Positions 23,541 through 34,727 are shown, counted from the first letter of the stretch. The stretch is 64,000 bases of DNA from Macrocystis pyrifera (GCA_031763025.1 JASSKH010000004.1:2046001-2110000); one strand, 5' to 3'. Translations and numbers: made by a program. Notes: generated by a model from the sequence alone, not told the origin.

Positions 23541-24156
23541 GTTCACGCGTGTACCTTCTTTATGCTCCATGAGTACGATGGCCAAGTGTCCGGTGTACAA
23601 GGTACTACAGCACTGGTAGCATTGAGCGTATTTTGGATACGATAAAACATGGCGTTTCGCTCCACAGGCGGCTTCCACCAGCTTGGTTAGCCTTGGAAGA
23701 CGGGAGAACAACGAAACAACGTTTGATGATAATTTATTACCGGTTTCATAGGTTAGTACCCTCGACGAAAAATTTTGGAGCGCTTGGAATTCACGGACCA
23801 TTTCGTGAACGGTTATCGAGGTAGTGCACATTGCTCGTCGCATCTCCTGCGGCTGAGACTGTTGCCGCGCGCTCTTCTAATATTGAATCATTTTTGCTTC
23901 TTCACTACTACAGATGGGAGCTTTATTCTGCCCGGGGAGACATAATTTAGTTACGGCACAATAATCGTGTAACGCACGCCGGAAGGTACACCCCTGGTTT
24001 ATGGTACGTCATTCTTCGACACAATACTCAAGCCAGCTGTGTCCAGGGAAGCAACCATGCCAACACGAGCCTCGCATGTGCTTGGACTAACATATCGGTT
24101 TCATGGACGTGCATGCAACCGCCAAAATAAATGTATACATTACAATCAGTGCACTT

Positions 24157-26140
24157 TGTTGTATATCCTTCGAATTATCGTGCTATTATTATTCTCTGCG
24201 ACGTCGGGGGGGCGATCCACTGGCGTGGTACGAGAGCCGCGACACCGGCCGCTGACTCTCGTTGCAAATCGTGCTGCCAGTACCAGGGAGTTCCCGCCTC
24301 TAAGGTGACAGGCCGGGGCTCTTGCAAAGGCAGTCTCGGACGACCGAGATCCCCAATGGTAGTAAACCATTGACATGCCCGATTTTCGAGGTTGCGTCGA
24401 CACTATGGTGTTAGGCCCCAAACAGTGCCTTGGCCTGGCTGCCTTTGCCTTATCTTTCCCGTCTCTGCTAGTTTACGAGATAAAATACCCGCGTCCTCTG
24501 GGATATTTTGCATGTACGTTTAGGAAAACTGTGAAGACTTCCATCTACCTTCTCTCAGATCATTCTCTATGGCACTTCCTCCTGGCCGCCTGCATATTGG
24601 TTGCGCAATACGTAACGAGTGGAGGTCGTTCTAGCTGGCATCGTCTACTGTTTCCGCTACCACTTCGCGAAGTGCCCCGAGGGCTTCCGTGTACCTCCCA
24701 ACTTTGACCTCCTTACTGGACCGATACGACATCAGGGGGGTGCTTTCTGGCAGCGTCCGATATCCCGACAACAACTAGCGACGGCACCGCCGCCGGCTCG
24801 TACCCCGGAAAGCGCCCCGAAGGCGTCGTCGCGTGTGCGCACGATACCCGATATTTGCTGAGCCTGGACCCTTTATGGTCCCGAAACAGGACCTTGATGC
24901 TGGTGGCCTGATGCCACTGCATCGAGGTCAACCGCCGTTCCCCCGCGAATAACGCTACCTCATCCGTCGTCAACAAATGTACGGTGTGTACAACTCCCGA
25001 CGAACAAGCGAATACTCGTCAGACTTCGCCATGAAAAAAAAACCAATTAATAGCCCAATGCCAACGACAGCCAAAGAACCCGGCCACCCGGGGCCCACGA
25101 CACGGACAGGCCCTGTCCTCCCAGCAATGTATCTCACAAAATAGGGCGACGAAATCTTTTATGAGGTACTGCTGGCAATGTGCGGGCGTACCCTCCTTGC
25201 AATGCACGTTTAACAAGCGGTAACTTTGGTCGCAAGTTTAAGCGGTGGAACACGGCTGATAGTTTACTGGCAACAGTACCGATTGAGTTGCCCTCCAACA
25301 CACACCATGCTACGAACTTAAGCAACGCCTGAATCTTATCCTTAGTGGAGGCTGGCGTGTCGAAATACGCAGCCACCTTTTATAACTCCCGAAAAGAAAT
25401 CAACGATTCGAGACCGGAAACCTGACGTATAAGCATGGTGAGATGACGGTGCAACCGACTGGCGGATGAGCTTGCTACCAGCGCTCCTGAGCATAGCGCG
25501 AGACCCACTGGCCCCAAGACCGTGGCTCCCAACGGAAGCCGACCCCGGATGTACAAGCCGTGCAACTCGCGCTGCTGCTTCCTTACGCCTTACGATCGGC
25601 CACGACCCCACTGAGGGACGAGGCCCGTCTCCCTATTCGTCAGCCTTGGCAGCCGCCGACCGAATGAAGCCCCCCCCACTCGACGCCCCGCTGCCGCTAC
25701 CCCTGCCACAGCCACTGCCGCCGCTGCTGCTCCCTATACTTGCACCGCCACCCCCAGCCCCGCCTGACCTTGCCTTTGGCCCTCTTGGCCAGGGTTCCCC
25801 GAACACAACGCCGCTGGCTACGACGCCGCTATCGGCCGACTCCCCCCGCCGGTAGCCGCCTTGCGCTTTTTGCCGCTGCCCGTCTTGCGAGTGGGACCGG
25901 CGTACAGTAGGCCTAGCCTCTAGGTCTATCAATCGGCAGCGAGCAGCGCCGTGCTCTCCTCGTGCACCTATCACGAGAAGCTATAGGAGGGGCACAGGGC
26001 GAGTATGGTCGTGCTTCTCTTCTCTCTGCCTCTGAACAAATTAAGCAATTAAATTTCCGTCGGTAGAGCCCATAACTTTATGTATTTCATTCCGTCGGTC
26101 GTGAACAAAACAGGCATCTCACGTGAACTTAGAGATTCTA
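24157..26140. mobile_element. Unit 2-specific ~2-kb insertion with recombinase-like remnant
   Basis: Units 1 and 3 run directly from an ATTACAATCAGTG-type block into CATATATATGGGCTTGC-type sequence. Unit 2 has about 2 kb inserted between them. The insert is GC-richer (notably 25460-25975) and contains minus-strand frames resembling a tyrosine recombinase. No clear terminal repeats or target duplication were found, so the class is open (DIRS-like or Crypton-like are possibilities). Confidence 0.6.
24713..25611 (-). pseudogene. Tyrosine recombinase-like remnant
   Basis: Minus-strand frames, in order: SVAPSSHHAYTSGFRSR (25611 side), then FVAWCVLEGNSIGTVASKLSA and LPLVKRAL (25376-25134), then TTDEVALFAGERRLTSMQW (24976-24713). 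The first two resemble the core-binding (SAM-like) region of tyrosine recombinases carried by DIRS-like and Crypton-like elements. The frames are broken by stops and shifts, and the catalytic Arg-His-Arg-Tyr set is not visible. The call rests on the motif style of the N-terminal domain only. A Gly/Ser-rich frame at 25974-25633 may be part of the same product. Confidence 0.45.
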
Positions 26141-27695
26141 CGCATATATATGGGCTTACATCAAGGATTTTGAGAGCAACATGATTTCAGCAATTTTGGT
26201 CGGTTGCGAGTCGTGACTGTACTCGACTACCGTATAGATTAAAACTGAAATACGCGGGTGATGGTCGGGGGGGCAATCAAAGGATACATGTCGCTCCGCG
26301 ATGTTTGCCGCTGCCGACACTACCGACACGTTCTATAATATCCGTTTCAGGTTCCATTCCAGTTATGCGAGTTCCTATCCTTTTTTTCATTTTTTCTTGA
26401 TTTTTCGCCTTTTTTGTGGCTGTGGGCGATCGCTGCTGCTTACAGGGGACTAGGCTACCTAGTTGCGGAGGGCTATTTTCATTTTTGCGCTTCGTGGATA
26501 GAGGCAAAAGGTAGTAAATGGGATCGTATTCAGTGGCTGTGGGCGACCGCTGCTTCCTACAGGGACAAGGATAGCTGGTGGGCCTCACGCGGCGCTTGCG
26601 GAAAGGTAATATCATTTCGACGTTTTGTGGATGGAAGCAAAAGGTACCAGATGGGATCATAGCCGAGTAGGGCCAAGATGCAGCGGCTGGAGTCAGGGTG
26701 GAAAGGCCCAAGGGTTCGCGCCACCTATAGAATTTTCTCCCATTTTTTTCCCACTCTCTAAGTGGCTCATATGTACTAGTAAATATGCTTGTGGAGTCGT
26801 GTGAGTGCGCTCCTTGTCACATGAATCCCGTCACATGATCTTGCTCAAAGCAGGTCTCGCTCAACCCCCGCTGGGATTTGTTTCAGACCATACTATTATT
26901 ATTGTTGGTATACCTTGGCCATTACAATATTATGTCGTCGGGTTACGAGTACTGAGAACAGAGCTCACGTGCGCACGAAGAACTGATGTGCAGGTGAAAA
27001 AAAACGTATTCAGACGGAAACGTTCACAGATAAACGAGGACCAGCCCGCCACGACACGCACAACACCGAAGTCACCACAAAAATAGATAACAGAGCACGC
27101 ACTATAGTTGACAATATTTTGTAATTTCCTAGAAACGCACCTGGTACTCGTATACTCTAAAGACTCAAGTAATATTTGCCCAACGTTCCGAACTCTTACG
27201 TAACAATAGAAGCTGCAATATGGCTGTGGCCACCCCGAGAGCCCCGCGAGGTCTCATATTCCAGGCTGCTAAAACAGCGATCCCTATAAGTTGCGGTCGG
27301 AGTGGTATATCCAAAGGGTACACGGTATAGACTAAGACCATTAATAGTCCGTGTCATATACATGGTAGTATATATAACATCAGGTACCTTGTTTAGCAGC
27401 GTTTCTACTGACTGCACCGTACTGTACTAGTAGGTATAATATACCCAGCTACAGTAGTGCCGACGTACTCGTACCGTGTACCGGTGTGCAATACTCATGT
27501 TAATGACACGATACCCCTAAGCGTCTGTGGTATAGCACAAGGCCGGAGTACCTATTGACGGGGAGTTGGATATGTATACTTAAAACACCAGGCGCCATTG
27601 TAGTGCATATGGGGCCCGATTGATTTCGGTAGGACTACTGCTGTGGATCCATATGCCCCATTGAACAACTTTTGTTTATCGTTCGTACATTGCAC
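26141..27695. other. Unit 2 non-coding upstream block, including ~120-bp repeat pair
   Basis: Aligns with 5020-6545 of unit 1 and 40560-41900 of unit 3. The paired ~120-bp repeat is at 26410-26665. No conserved reading frame was found. The block ends at a deletion junction. Confidence 0.55.
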
Positions 27696-27705
27696 CTCCT
27701 CCTTA
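27685..27705. other. Deletion junction 1 in unit 2 (removed exon 1)
   Basis: Left of the junction the sequence matches unit 1 near 6540 (GTTCGTACATTG); right of it, unit 1 near 12096 (TACGTACGTGACCGTACAT type). The missing ~5.5 kb includes exon 1 and most of intron 1. Both unit 1 breakpoints carry AGCTCCT, so microhomology-mediated loss is likely. Confidence 0.7.
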
Positions 27706-27974
27706 CGTACGTGTGACCGTACATCACGCAGTAAAATCAACGATAATAGCAATGTCAACCACACAAACACTGCATGACCGGGAGAGGGGAGGGTGGAGGG
27801 GCTACAAAACAATCCAGGTACTTGCACCGGCCAACTACAGACACCAAGCTTCCAACGGAAAAATATATGCCCCGAAAAACAAAAGAAAAAAACGATATCC
27901 AGAATAATATTGCTTCGTGGGCGGGGGGGGGTACTGTAGTAGTGTGTGTGTGTGTGTGTTTTTTTTTCTTTCCG

Positions 27975-28290
27975 TCATTTTTTACTTTCCAGCCCACTCG
28001 TATGGGAGGTTTCACCCTCGACGATCTTCTGGACAAGCCGTGGTCACAGGTGTCGTCCCTTCTCCCCCCCGGTACGTGCCTTTTATTGTTTTTGTCGCGC
28101 ACAGGGTTCAGCATTCCCACTGCTCGTCGATTTTCATGGAATGTAGCTAGCTCACGCTCTCGCGCTTTCCGCCTATCAATTTTTTATGCAAGAAAAAGTC
28201 CCTACGAACATGCACTCGGTGAGATTTGAACCCACGAAATTGAACTTGATAGGCACGCGGATCACCTGTCAAGCCACCGGGGATGCCGAC
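27975..28290 (-). mobile_element. tRNA-derived SINE, copy 1
   Basis: On the minus strand the head reads CCCCGGTGGCTTGACAGG (A-box like), and about 40 bases later comes GTGGGTTCAAATCTCAC, a B-box and T-arm with pairing stem GTGGG/CTCAC. The body (CGACGATCTTCTGGACAAGC on the plus strand) and tail match copies at 30488 and 37530. Units 1 and 3 lack it at this site. GT and T runs adjoin the tail side. Confidence 0.75.
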
Positions 28291-28376
28291 AATACAGCAG
28301 TTCAGTTTCGATACAACGTAATAACAAGTCGTAAGCATAATCACAACACCAACTTCATGCGTCTCGACTCTAAGCA

Positions 28377-28403
28377 CGTACGTACGTACGTACGTACGTA
28401 CGT
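28377..28403. repeat. (ACGT)n microsatellite
   Basis: 27 bases of perfect ACGT tetramer, self-complementary. Unit 1 has a much shorter version near 12414-12425, so it expanded in unit 2. Confidence 0.95.
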
Positions 28404-29079
28404 CTGCGTGCATCATCTCTCCCCCCTTGCTACGAATGTGAGACGGATTCTCTCGCCGCGACGTTCTTTCGTTCTCCAATCTGATCTCCGGTCGCGGCTC
28501 AGGTCATCTGGTCCGCCTGGGCGATATCCCTGTCGCTCCCGAAGCTATAAACTCAACGTAAGCATAGGGCAGTGTCGTAGACACGTGAGAACACCAATCA
28601 CTCGTTTTTTTTTTGTCCTGCATAACAAGGACAAAAAAAATCTGTTGATTTTCGAGTACACCAAGATACAGCAGTAGCATGTAAAATACTACTACTACTG
28701 TTGTATCCTATCTATACGTATTAATAGTATATGCTGCAGTCGTCCTTCTCCCTGCTAGACAGGGTGCAAGCTCCTTCTTTTAATACCTTCTTCAAAAGCA
28801 TTTTAACATGAAGCAATAATGTATGTTGTACGAAATTTCCGCTGGAAAAAAGCTACGCGTAAATTACTAACTTCACGGTGCACCTATATACGTGATGTTA
28901 CGCAAACAGATATACGCTGATATTCACAATTCGCCATGCATTTGATGTACATATTCGCATGGGTAGATCATGAGATACCAGACTACCAGGTACATAAACT
29001 GAAATGCTAGAATTCACAATTCGAATCCATTTACCATCATCACAGGAATAACCCAAATGATATCAAGGAGGTCTACCTA
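28404..29079. other. Non-coding remnant of intron 1 (unit 2)
   Basis: Aligns with 12425-13060 of unit 1 (intron 1 of copy A). Nothing else was recognised. Confidence 0.5.
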
Positions 29080-29562
29080 GTGGCACGGCAAAGCAAAGAT
29101 CGATCACCCAGTCGGGTGATGTTCGGGACGATTGCTGGTGGGGAGAACCCGAGACCTGGCGGACAGGTTAAGGCTTGGCATAGATACGTAGTCGAAGACC
29201 TTAGGGAGTTCCGAGCCATCGAAGGGTCAACGGAACTTGCTCCCTTGGTGTTTGGAGTTGAGACCGCGCTGTGGCCCACTGCTGCAAAAAAGGCGGGGAA
29301 GTGGTACCGGGGAATCCTGGAAGCAGCCGATCGGTTCATGGTGATGTGGCACGAGGCTGAGGCTGAGCTGAGCATGCAGCGCCGCGCATCCGCCGTGGGT
29401 GGTGTCCAAGGGAATGGGGTGAGGAGGGGCAACAAGAGGAGTAGGAGAAAACCCGACCAAGGGAATGCGGAGAGGGAGGGGGAAGAGGAGTAGAAGGGAA
29501 ACTACAGTGGACGAAATAGGAAGGAGATGGCAGATAGGGTAGCCAGGCACTGGGCAGACTAA
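29080..29562 (+). pseudogene. LINE ORF2 C-terminal fragment, copy R3
   Basis: A 5'-truncated copy beginning at a GTGGCACGGCAAAGCAAAG block that corresponds to about 1708 in R1. It is open for 137 codons, with VETALWPTAAKKAGKWYRG and an Arg/Lys-rich tail, then frameshifted. Only the post-RT C-terminus is present. It is inserted in what was intron 1 of copy B. Confidence 0.8.
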
Positions 29563-30478
29563 GAAGTAGAACATGCCTATACTACTCGTACCACCAACTG
29601 GTGCAGCTGGTTCGAACGTGGTCTTCCTTTCTTTGTCTTCCTGTTGTTTTTGTTTATTTTTATTTCATTTTATTTTCTTCTTTGTGGTGACCCTATGTGA
29701 TTATCATTTCTCTTCCTTTCTCCGATTGATAAGCCTTATTGAAGGAGTCGTGTGGCGTGGGTGGATGACGAGCCTGCTTTGCTTGTTTCGTACTGTCTGA
29801 CGCCGAGGGGCCGGGAATAGTTGACGAACGCTGGACGATGGTGGCAGACAGGGTAGCAAGGTACCAGGCGGGCCAGCAGGGAGACCCTGGCTGTGCTACT
29901 CGTACCATAAACTGCTGCCGCCACCTTGAGCATGCCTTGTGCTTTGTTTGGTTTGCCTGTTATTTTTTCCCTTGGTTCTTAGTGTTACTCTGTTGACGAC
30001 TGGTGGTGTTTTCTTCTTTGTCTTTGTCTTTTATTTTTGTTTTTTGTTTTTGATTTTTATTGTTTTTTTTTTTTTTTTTCTAGCTCCTTCTTTTCAAGTG
30101 TCTGCCAGATCCCCTGTGGGGGGGTACGATGGTTTGTTGCTATACTGAAGTATATACATATACCAGGTATATTTCTGTTTCTTTTTTTTGTTTCTTTTCT
30201 CTTTCGAATTGTCTTTGTTTTTTTTTTTTTTTTCTCTTTGTTTCGTTTTTGTTTCTCTAGGTCATGGAATGGGTATGTCGTGCCTGTCGTACGCAGTATG
30301 ATGACATGGTATTGCATTGCATACGTGGCAACGTAGTATCTCTGTGGCGTAGCTTTGTGACCACAGAACTTGTATCCCTCTAGGATTGAAGAATCGGCAC
30401 AGACACTGGTTGTGCTATGTCGACGGGTAGAAAGAACGGTTTAATGTGAAGAAAAACAACAACAACAACAACAACAAC
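29563..30478 (+). repeat. LINE R3 3' UTR ending in (AAC)n
   Basis: The complete LINE 3' UTR in forward order, ending GTAGAAAGAACGGTTTAATG, then an A-rich bit and about ten AAC triplets (30455-30478). This copy best shows that the microsatellite is the 3' tail of the element. Long T-runs are internal (30061-30080, 30216-30232). Confidence 0.8.
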
Positions 30479-30487
30479 CTCTTACAG

Positions 30488-30815
30488 CCGGCGTCCCCGG
30501 TGGCTTGGTAGGTGGTCCGCGAGCCTATCAAGATCAATTTCGTGAGTTCGAGTATCACCGAGTGCATGCTCATAGGGACTTTTTCTTGCATAAAATTGAT
30601 TAGCGGAAAGCGCGAGAGCGTGAGTTAGCTGTACATTCGGTGAAAATCGACGAGCAGTGGTAATGCTGAACCCTATGCGCGATAAAAACAATAAAAGGCA
30701 CGTACCGGGGGGGAGAAGGGGCGACACCTGTGACCACGGCTTGTCCAGAAGATCGTCGAGGGTAAAAACTCCTACGAGTGGGCTGGAAAGTAAAAGTGAC
30801 GACAAATAAACATAT
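30488..30815 (+). mobile_element. tRNA-derived SINE, copy 2
   Basis: The head reads CCCCGGTGGCTTGGTAGG (A-box-like TGGCTTGGTAGG at 30502-30513), with a B-box-like GAGTTCGAGTA at 30544-30554. The body continues to GGGCTGGAAAGTAAAAGTG, then an (AT)n run at about 30812-30829. It is inserted immediately after the LINE (AAC)n tail. Confidence 0.75.
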
Positions 30816-31827
30816 ATATATATATATTACGTGCGTGGTACCATACCAGCATATTAGCCAGGTACGCAAATCGTGATGCTTAAAATTCACAATTTCCCAT
30901 CACCAACATACTACCTGGTACTATTTATTAACGATAATTCATGGTAATGAAGATCGACCTCAGTAATACCTGCAGTTGTCATATCTGCGCTGCATTATGC
31001 TGAGCGAATACGGATTATTCTGTTTTGTGCTGAACCAACTCGAACGAACATCTACCTACTACGCCGTCGTTGATGAATCTCAATATCGTAAGTTTTATTG
31101 GCCTTTTCTGATTATGACACATACATGAAAAACACAGCAGTACGAACACACCTGTAACATATTACTGGATTCTGTTGTGTGTATCCTGGTTACCACCTCG
31201 AAATCCGGCAAAATAATTTGAAGACGAAAAATCTGCACTGCTGTGATCACTATTCGTTTTGTTTTTTTTTCTCAGGGATTCAAGAATCGGCACGGACGCT
31301 AACTGGTTGTGCTGGATGTCGACGGGCAGAAACATCAACAACACACACACCTCATATGTTTTTTCCAACAGCGTTTTCTGGTTGAAATTCAGCATGATAA
31401 TTTGAAGACGAAAAATCTGAATATGAAATGTCTTGTCCAACAGAAAGAGCTTCTTTCTCGTAGCAGGTGCCACCACTACATACTTGTACTGATATACGAC
31501 ATCTACAGCAGCAGTGATTCTCCAGCATCAAAACAGCAGCAGCAGCACAGTAGCAGTAGGACGCACGAGGCCAGGGTCAGCGTCGCTGTACACTCGGCTT
31601 GTCAATCTAACCCTGGAACCCTTTGTACACGTACGTACTCGATTTTGTCCTGTGTTGGTTCCGAGCTCGAACCTCGGCTCATCAATTTGAACACGAACAA
31701 TCTGCACCCGACATGCTCTGTCCAAGAGAGAGAACTTCTCGTAGCAGGTAGCAGGTACCACCGCTACTACTGACGTATACGACATCTACAGCAGTGCTGC
31801 TCCAGCAGGAAAACAGCAACAGTAGTA

Positions 31828-31932
31828 ATACGGGGGTCTATAGTTACCAGGACCTATGGCATACATAAAAACCTATATATTTACCTTGTTTTACTAACAA
31901 TATTTGGTCCTGTTAACTATGGACCCCCGTCA
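31828..31932 (+). mobile_element. Mariner-like MITE, copy 4 (nested in element E)
   Basis: ~105 bp with slightly mutated TIR ends (ATACGGGGG at left, CCCCCGTCA at right), flanked by TA. It sits between two internal repeats of element E. The unit 3 copy of E carries a MITE at a different place. Confidence 0.75.
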
Positions 31933-32176
31933 TAGTAGGACAAACGAGGCCAGGGTCAGCGTCGCTGTACGCTCGGCTTGTCAATCGAACCCTTGAACCC
32001 TTTGTACACGTACTCGAGTTTGTCCTCTGTGTTGGTTCCAAACTCGAAATTCATCGTAAGTTGAATAGGAATATCTGCACCCGACACGCTCCGTCCAAGA
32101 GAGAGAACTTCTCGTAGCAGGTAGCAGGTGCCACCGCTACTACTACTGATTACGAAATCTACAGCTGAGCTTCTGC

Positions 32177-32184
32177 AGCAGCAA

Positions 32185-32218
<34 letters not shown>
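32177..32218. repeat. (CAG)n microsatellite
   Basis: An interrupted run of CAG triplets (an AAA break early on) within an internal repeat of element E. The inverted counterpart is GCT triplets near 53904-53925 in unit 3. Confidence 0.9.
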
Positions 32219-32219
<1 letters not shown>

Positions 32220-33119
32220 GACACACGAGGCCCAGGTCAGCGTCGCTGTTAGCTCGGCCTGTGTGTAAACCGTTCGTATATGTGTTCCCTGGTTCCGCAC
32301 TCACAATTTGAAGACGAAAAATTTACAACTTGACTGACGTGACCAACAGAGCTTCTAGCAGTGCTGCCACTACTATTGCTGTACAGCAACTACAGCAGAT
32401 CTCGTTCTGCTTCTCCGTCCCCTCACCAGTAAGAGGGTGGGCCTGACCATACCACCTGCAGCATGTCTAGGAGACATGGCCCGAACGCTCGTTGCTGTGG
32501 ACAGGAACAATCTGCCTATGAGTACTCGTAGAGTTGGTTGAGTAGAACTCAAAAAGTCAATAACCGTTTTAATGTTTTTCAGTTATTGTTGGTTCTGTGT
32601 TTTTTCAACATGACCCAGCACAACCATGTGCCTACACACGTTGCCGCACCTAGCTCGACCAACTGTGAACGACTTACAACCGCACCAGCACGAGAAGGTT
32701 TCGTTTGTGTGTGTGCGTGCACACATCCCGGCGGGACTGGAATTGGTGCCGTGCGCGTTGAGCGCGGTGATCAAAGGTGGCCCAAAAAAATATTGATCAC
32801 ACACACATACAGAGAAACTCATAGCAAGGCACCCAACCATGCACGAACGCCGGGACCACGGCATATCACCAAGACAGACAGGGGAAAACCAAGCCGTTAT
32901 GAAGAGGATTATTTTCCCTTGGAAGGCTCACGCGTAGCGCTTCGTGCGCCTTGTTAAAAATTCTGCTTCTAGTCTACAACCAGACAGAACAAACTCAATC
33001 GACACGCTAGCGTGTGGGGACAACTCGTGCCCGGGTGGTGCACAGCTTGACCTTGCCATGAGGCGCGGGAGCTAAAGAAGAGATGGTGTGACGAAGTGTC
33101 AATTAAAGTTGTAGCAAAG

Positions 33120-33136
33120 TACACTTTAATATACTT
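33120..33136. other. Deletion junction 2 in unit 2 (removed exons 2-3)
   Basis: Left sequence (GCAAAGTACACTTTA) matches unit 1 at 13328-13345; right sequence (ATATACTTG...ATCAAGATCGAA) matches unit 1 at 17608. About 4.3 kb containing exons 2 and 3 is missing. Confidence 0.7.
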
Positions 33137-33226
33137 GCATCAAGATCGAAGCAATTCCGTTGTTAAAATCCCAGAAAGTCCCTTCCTCTCTACGCCTGCA
33201 CAACTCCCATGCTACGCGATTTCCAG

Positions 33227-33741
33227 TGGCCTCGGCAAACATCCTCTCGTCAAGCGGAGGCATCGTAATACCATGCCCATCAACCGGGGCCATGGTGACC
33301 ATCGAGTATAACGTGCTGGTCGACTCGACCTCCTCGGGATCCACCTCCGGAAGCACCGTCACCTTTTCCGCGGTCGACCTGGAATCCACACCCACGAACT
33401 TCGACGTCATTCTAGACGTGTGCGGCGAGGTTCCCGGCGGCAGCGTCGTCGTACCCACGGACTACATCGACGACCAGGGCAACTCTCCCGACCTAGCCTT
33501 TCTGACCGGCTTGGTGGTCGGCAAAGATTTCTGCCCTGCTCCAACTCCAGCTCCCACAACGACCCCCATCCCGTCCCCTACTCCAAGCCCGACCAAGAAG
33601 AACAGAAAGCGTCCCAAACGTGGCAAGCGCCTCCGGAAAGGAAAGGCGAAGCACTCCACGTACCTTGGCTGCTACGTAGACGACTCGCGCCACACACGTC
33701 TGAATGGTCCCATGACCAGTTCGGGCCATGTGACGACGCAG
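33227..33741 (+). pseudogene. Copy B exon 4
   Basis: 515 bases, TTTCCAG acceptor and CAG|GTGAGA donor. It is 60 bases shorter than in A and C, the difference being one linker repeat. Still fully open. Confidence 0.85.
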
Positions 33742-33921
33742 GTGAGAAACCAACTTTGCCTTGGATTATTCGTGACAGCCAGTGGCGCGTCGTGATGCTC
33801 GTGAGCGCCAAAAAACACACTATCTTACCAGGTATGGATATGCAAATGAAAGTAAAGGCCGCAACATGTACAACAATAAGTTGATTTAATTGCACTTCTT
33901 GCCCACCCATCGCTCCTTCAG

Positions 33922-33981
33922 ATGTGCGCCGACAGCTGCAATTCTTCGGGCTGGGAGTACTTCGTACGGCATACGGTTCAG
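33922..33981 (+). pseudogene. Copy B exon 5 with 1-base deletion
   Basis: Reads MCADSCNSSGWEYF, then shifts frame; copies A and C have GCTACGG where B has GTACGG. The donor is GTACAT. Confidence 0.85.
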
Positions 33982-34194
33982 GTACATTGGGTGTGGTTGT
34001 AAATTGCTTACTCCCAGTCAGTCGTACATCCGAACACACGCGTGGCTTGAAATTAGTAGGAAATGCCGTCGGTGGCTGGTTGAAATTACTATAAGCTGCA
34101 CTATAAGATGCGTTCGCCAACACGCAATTATAAATTGAGAAGCGTGCCCTCAACCCTACTTGGAATGTGACATACGATAACGGGGCCAGAATAG

Positions 34195-34560
34195 GAAGGT
34201 CTCTTCTTTTTGTTTTGTTTTTTTTCTCTTTTTAGCCTCCGGCGGATTGGTACAAAAGACACTTAAGCTCACCACTCTTCCACGTTCCAATTTCGTGTCG
34301 TGTGTCAATTTAGCCGATAGCTCTCGTTGCAACATCAAACCTGGCTCCTGTTGCTACCACTGGCGTTTGGGCACGTTGATCCGACCTGACCCACGAGAGG
34401 ATTAGGTACGGTGGAAATAGCCACCCGGGAGAGTCACCCCTTCCTGGTAGTGTGGGACTTGCGCGAGCTCACCCACTAACGAAAACCGAGGCTATGAGGC
34501 CTTCCCGCCGGACTTGGTCCAGTTACGGTCCACCCTGTCCGTTGGAGGGTTGATTCGTAA
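34195..34560 (-). mobile_element. SINE-like repeat with A-rich tail, longer copy
   Basis: Inserted in intron 5 of copy B. On the minus strand it runs from CAGGGTGGACCGTAACTGG through TCCCGGGTGGCTATTTCC to a CCGCCGGAGG block and an A-rich tail (T-rich at 34200-34235 on the plus strand). Copy A has no insertion at this point. Related to 10889-11090. Confidence 0.6.
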
Positions 34561-34727
34561 CACATTTCCCGCGCGATGCATCATCAAGACCACTGGTCTC
34601 ATCAGAGCAATCGACGTCACATCAGAGCGACGGACTATGTTGTAACGTGGCCTGTCAAATATGTTCCTGCTTGACCCAAACAACTGCTGCTGCAATGGTT
34701 TCGTTTTTAAATTGGCCTTACTTCCAG

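Larger units (their letters stand above)
4789..23940. repeat. Segmental tandem duplication, unit 1 (carries gene copy A)
   Basis: The unit begins with a block reading TAATTTAGTTACGGCACAAT, matched at 23945 and, with changes, at 40335. The order of homologous blocks (upstream non-coding, exon 1, long intron, exons 2-6, 3' flank) is collinear with unit 3 and, with two deletions, with unit 2. Its left neighbour is LINE DNA instead of a preceding unit end, so the array was interrupted or ended there. Confidence 0.8.
30911..32957 (+). mobile_element. ~2-kb repeat element E, unit 2 copy
   Basis: Unit 1 has the uninterrupted sequence CATCACCAACATAAAAATTC near 13150, where unit 2 has about 2 kb inserted. 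The same element lies in the opposite orientation at about 53180-55115 in unit 3. It contains imperfect internal repeats of about 200-300 bp, each with a GACGAAAAATCTG-type block, a TCTCGTAGCAGGT block and CAG triplets. A nested MITE and a conserved open frame (32538-32957) lie inside. No terminal repeat pair or polymerase was seen, so it looks non-autonomous. Confidence 0.7.

Noticed and set aside
26277-26711. 144-codon minus-strand frame over the ~120-bp repeats
   Set aside because: Repeat-derived; unit 1 and 3 equivalents are broken.
28190-28290. Possible functional tRNA gene
   Set aside because: A- and B-box-like sequences are present, but there is no complete cloverleaf or acceptor stem, and the body continues for ~300 bp shared with two other copies; better called a SINE.
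31280-32330. CRISPR-like array of repeats
   Set aside because: The repeats are long, diverged and unevenly spaced, in a eukaryotic intron-type context; they are internal repeats of a mobile element.
33578-34153. 191-codon minus-strand open frame
   Set aside because: Antisense to copy B exons 4-5 and an intron; no domain, and it runs across splice sites supported by the plus strand.
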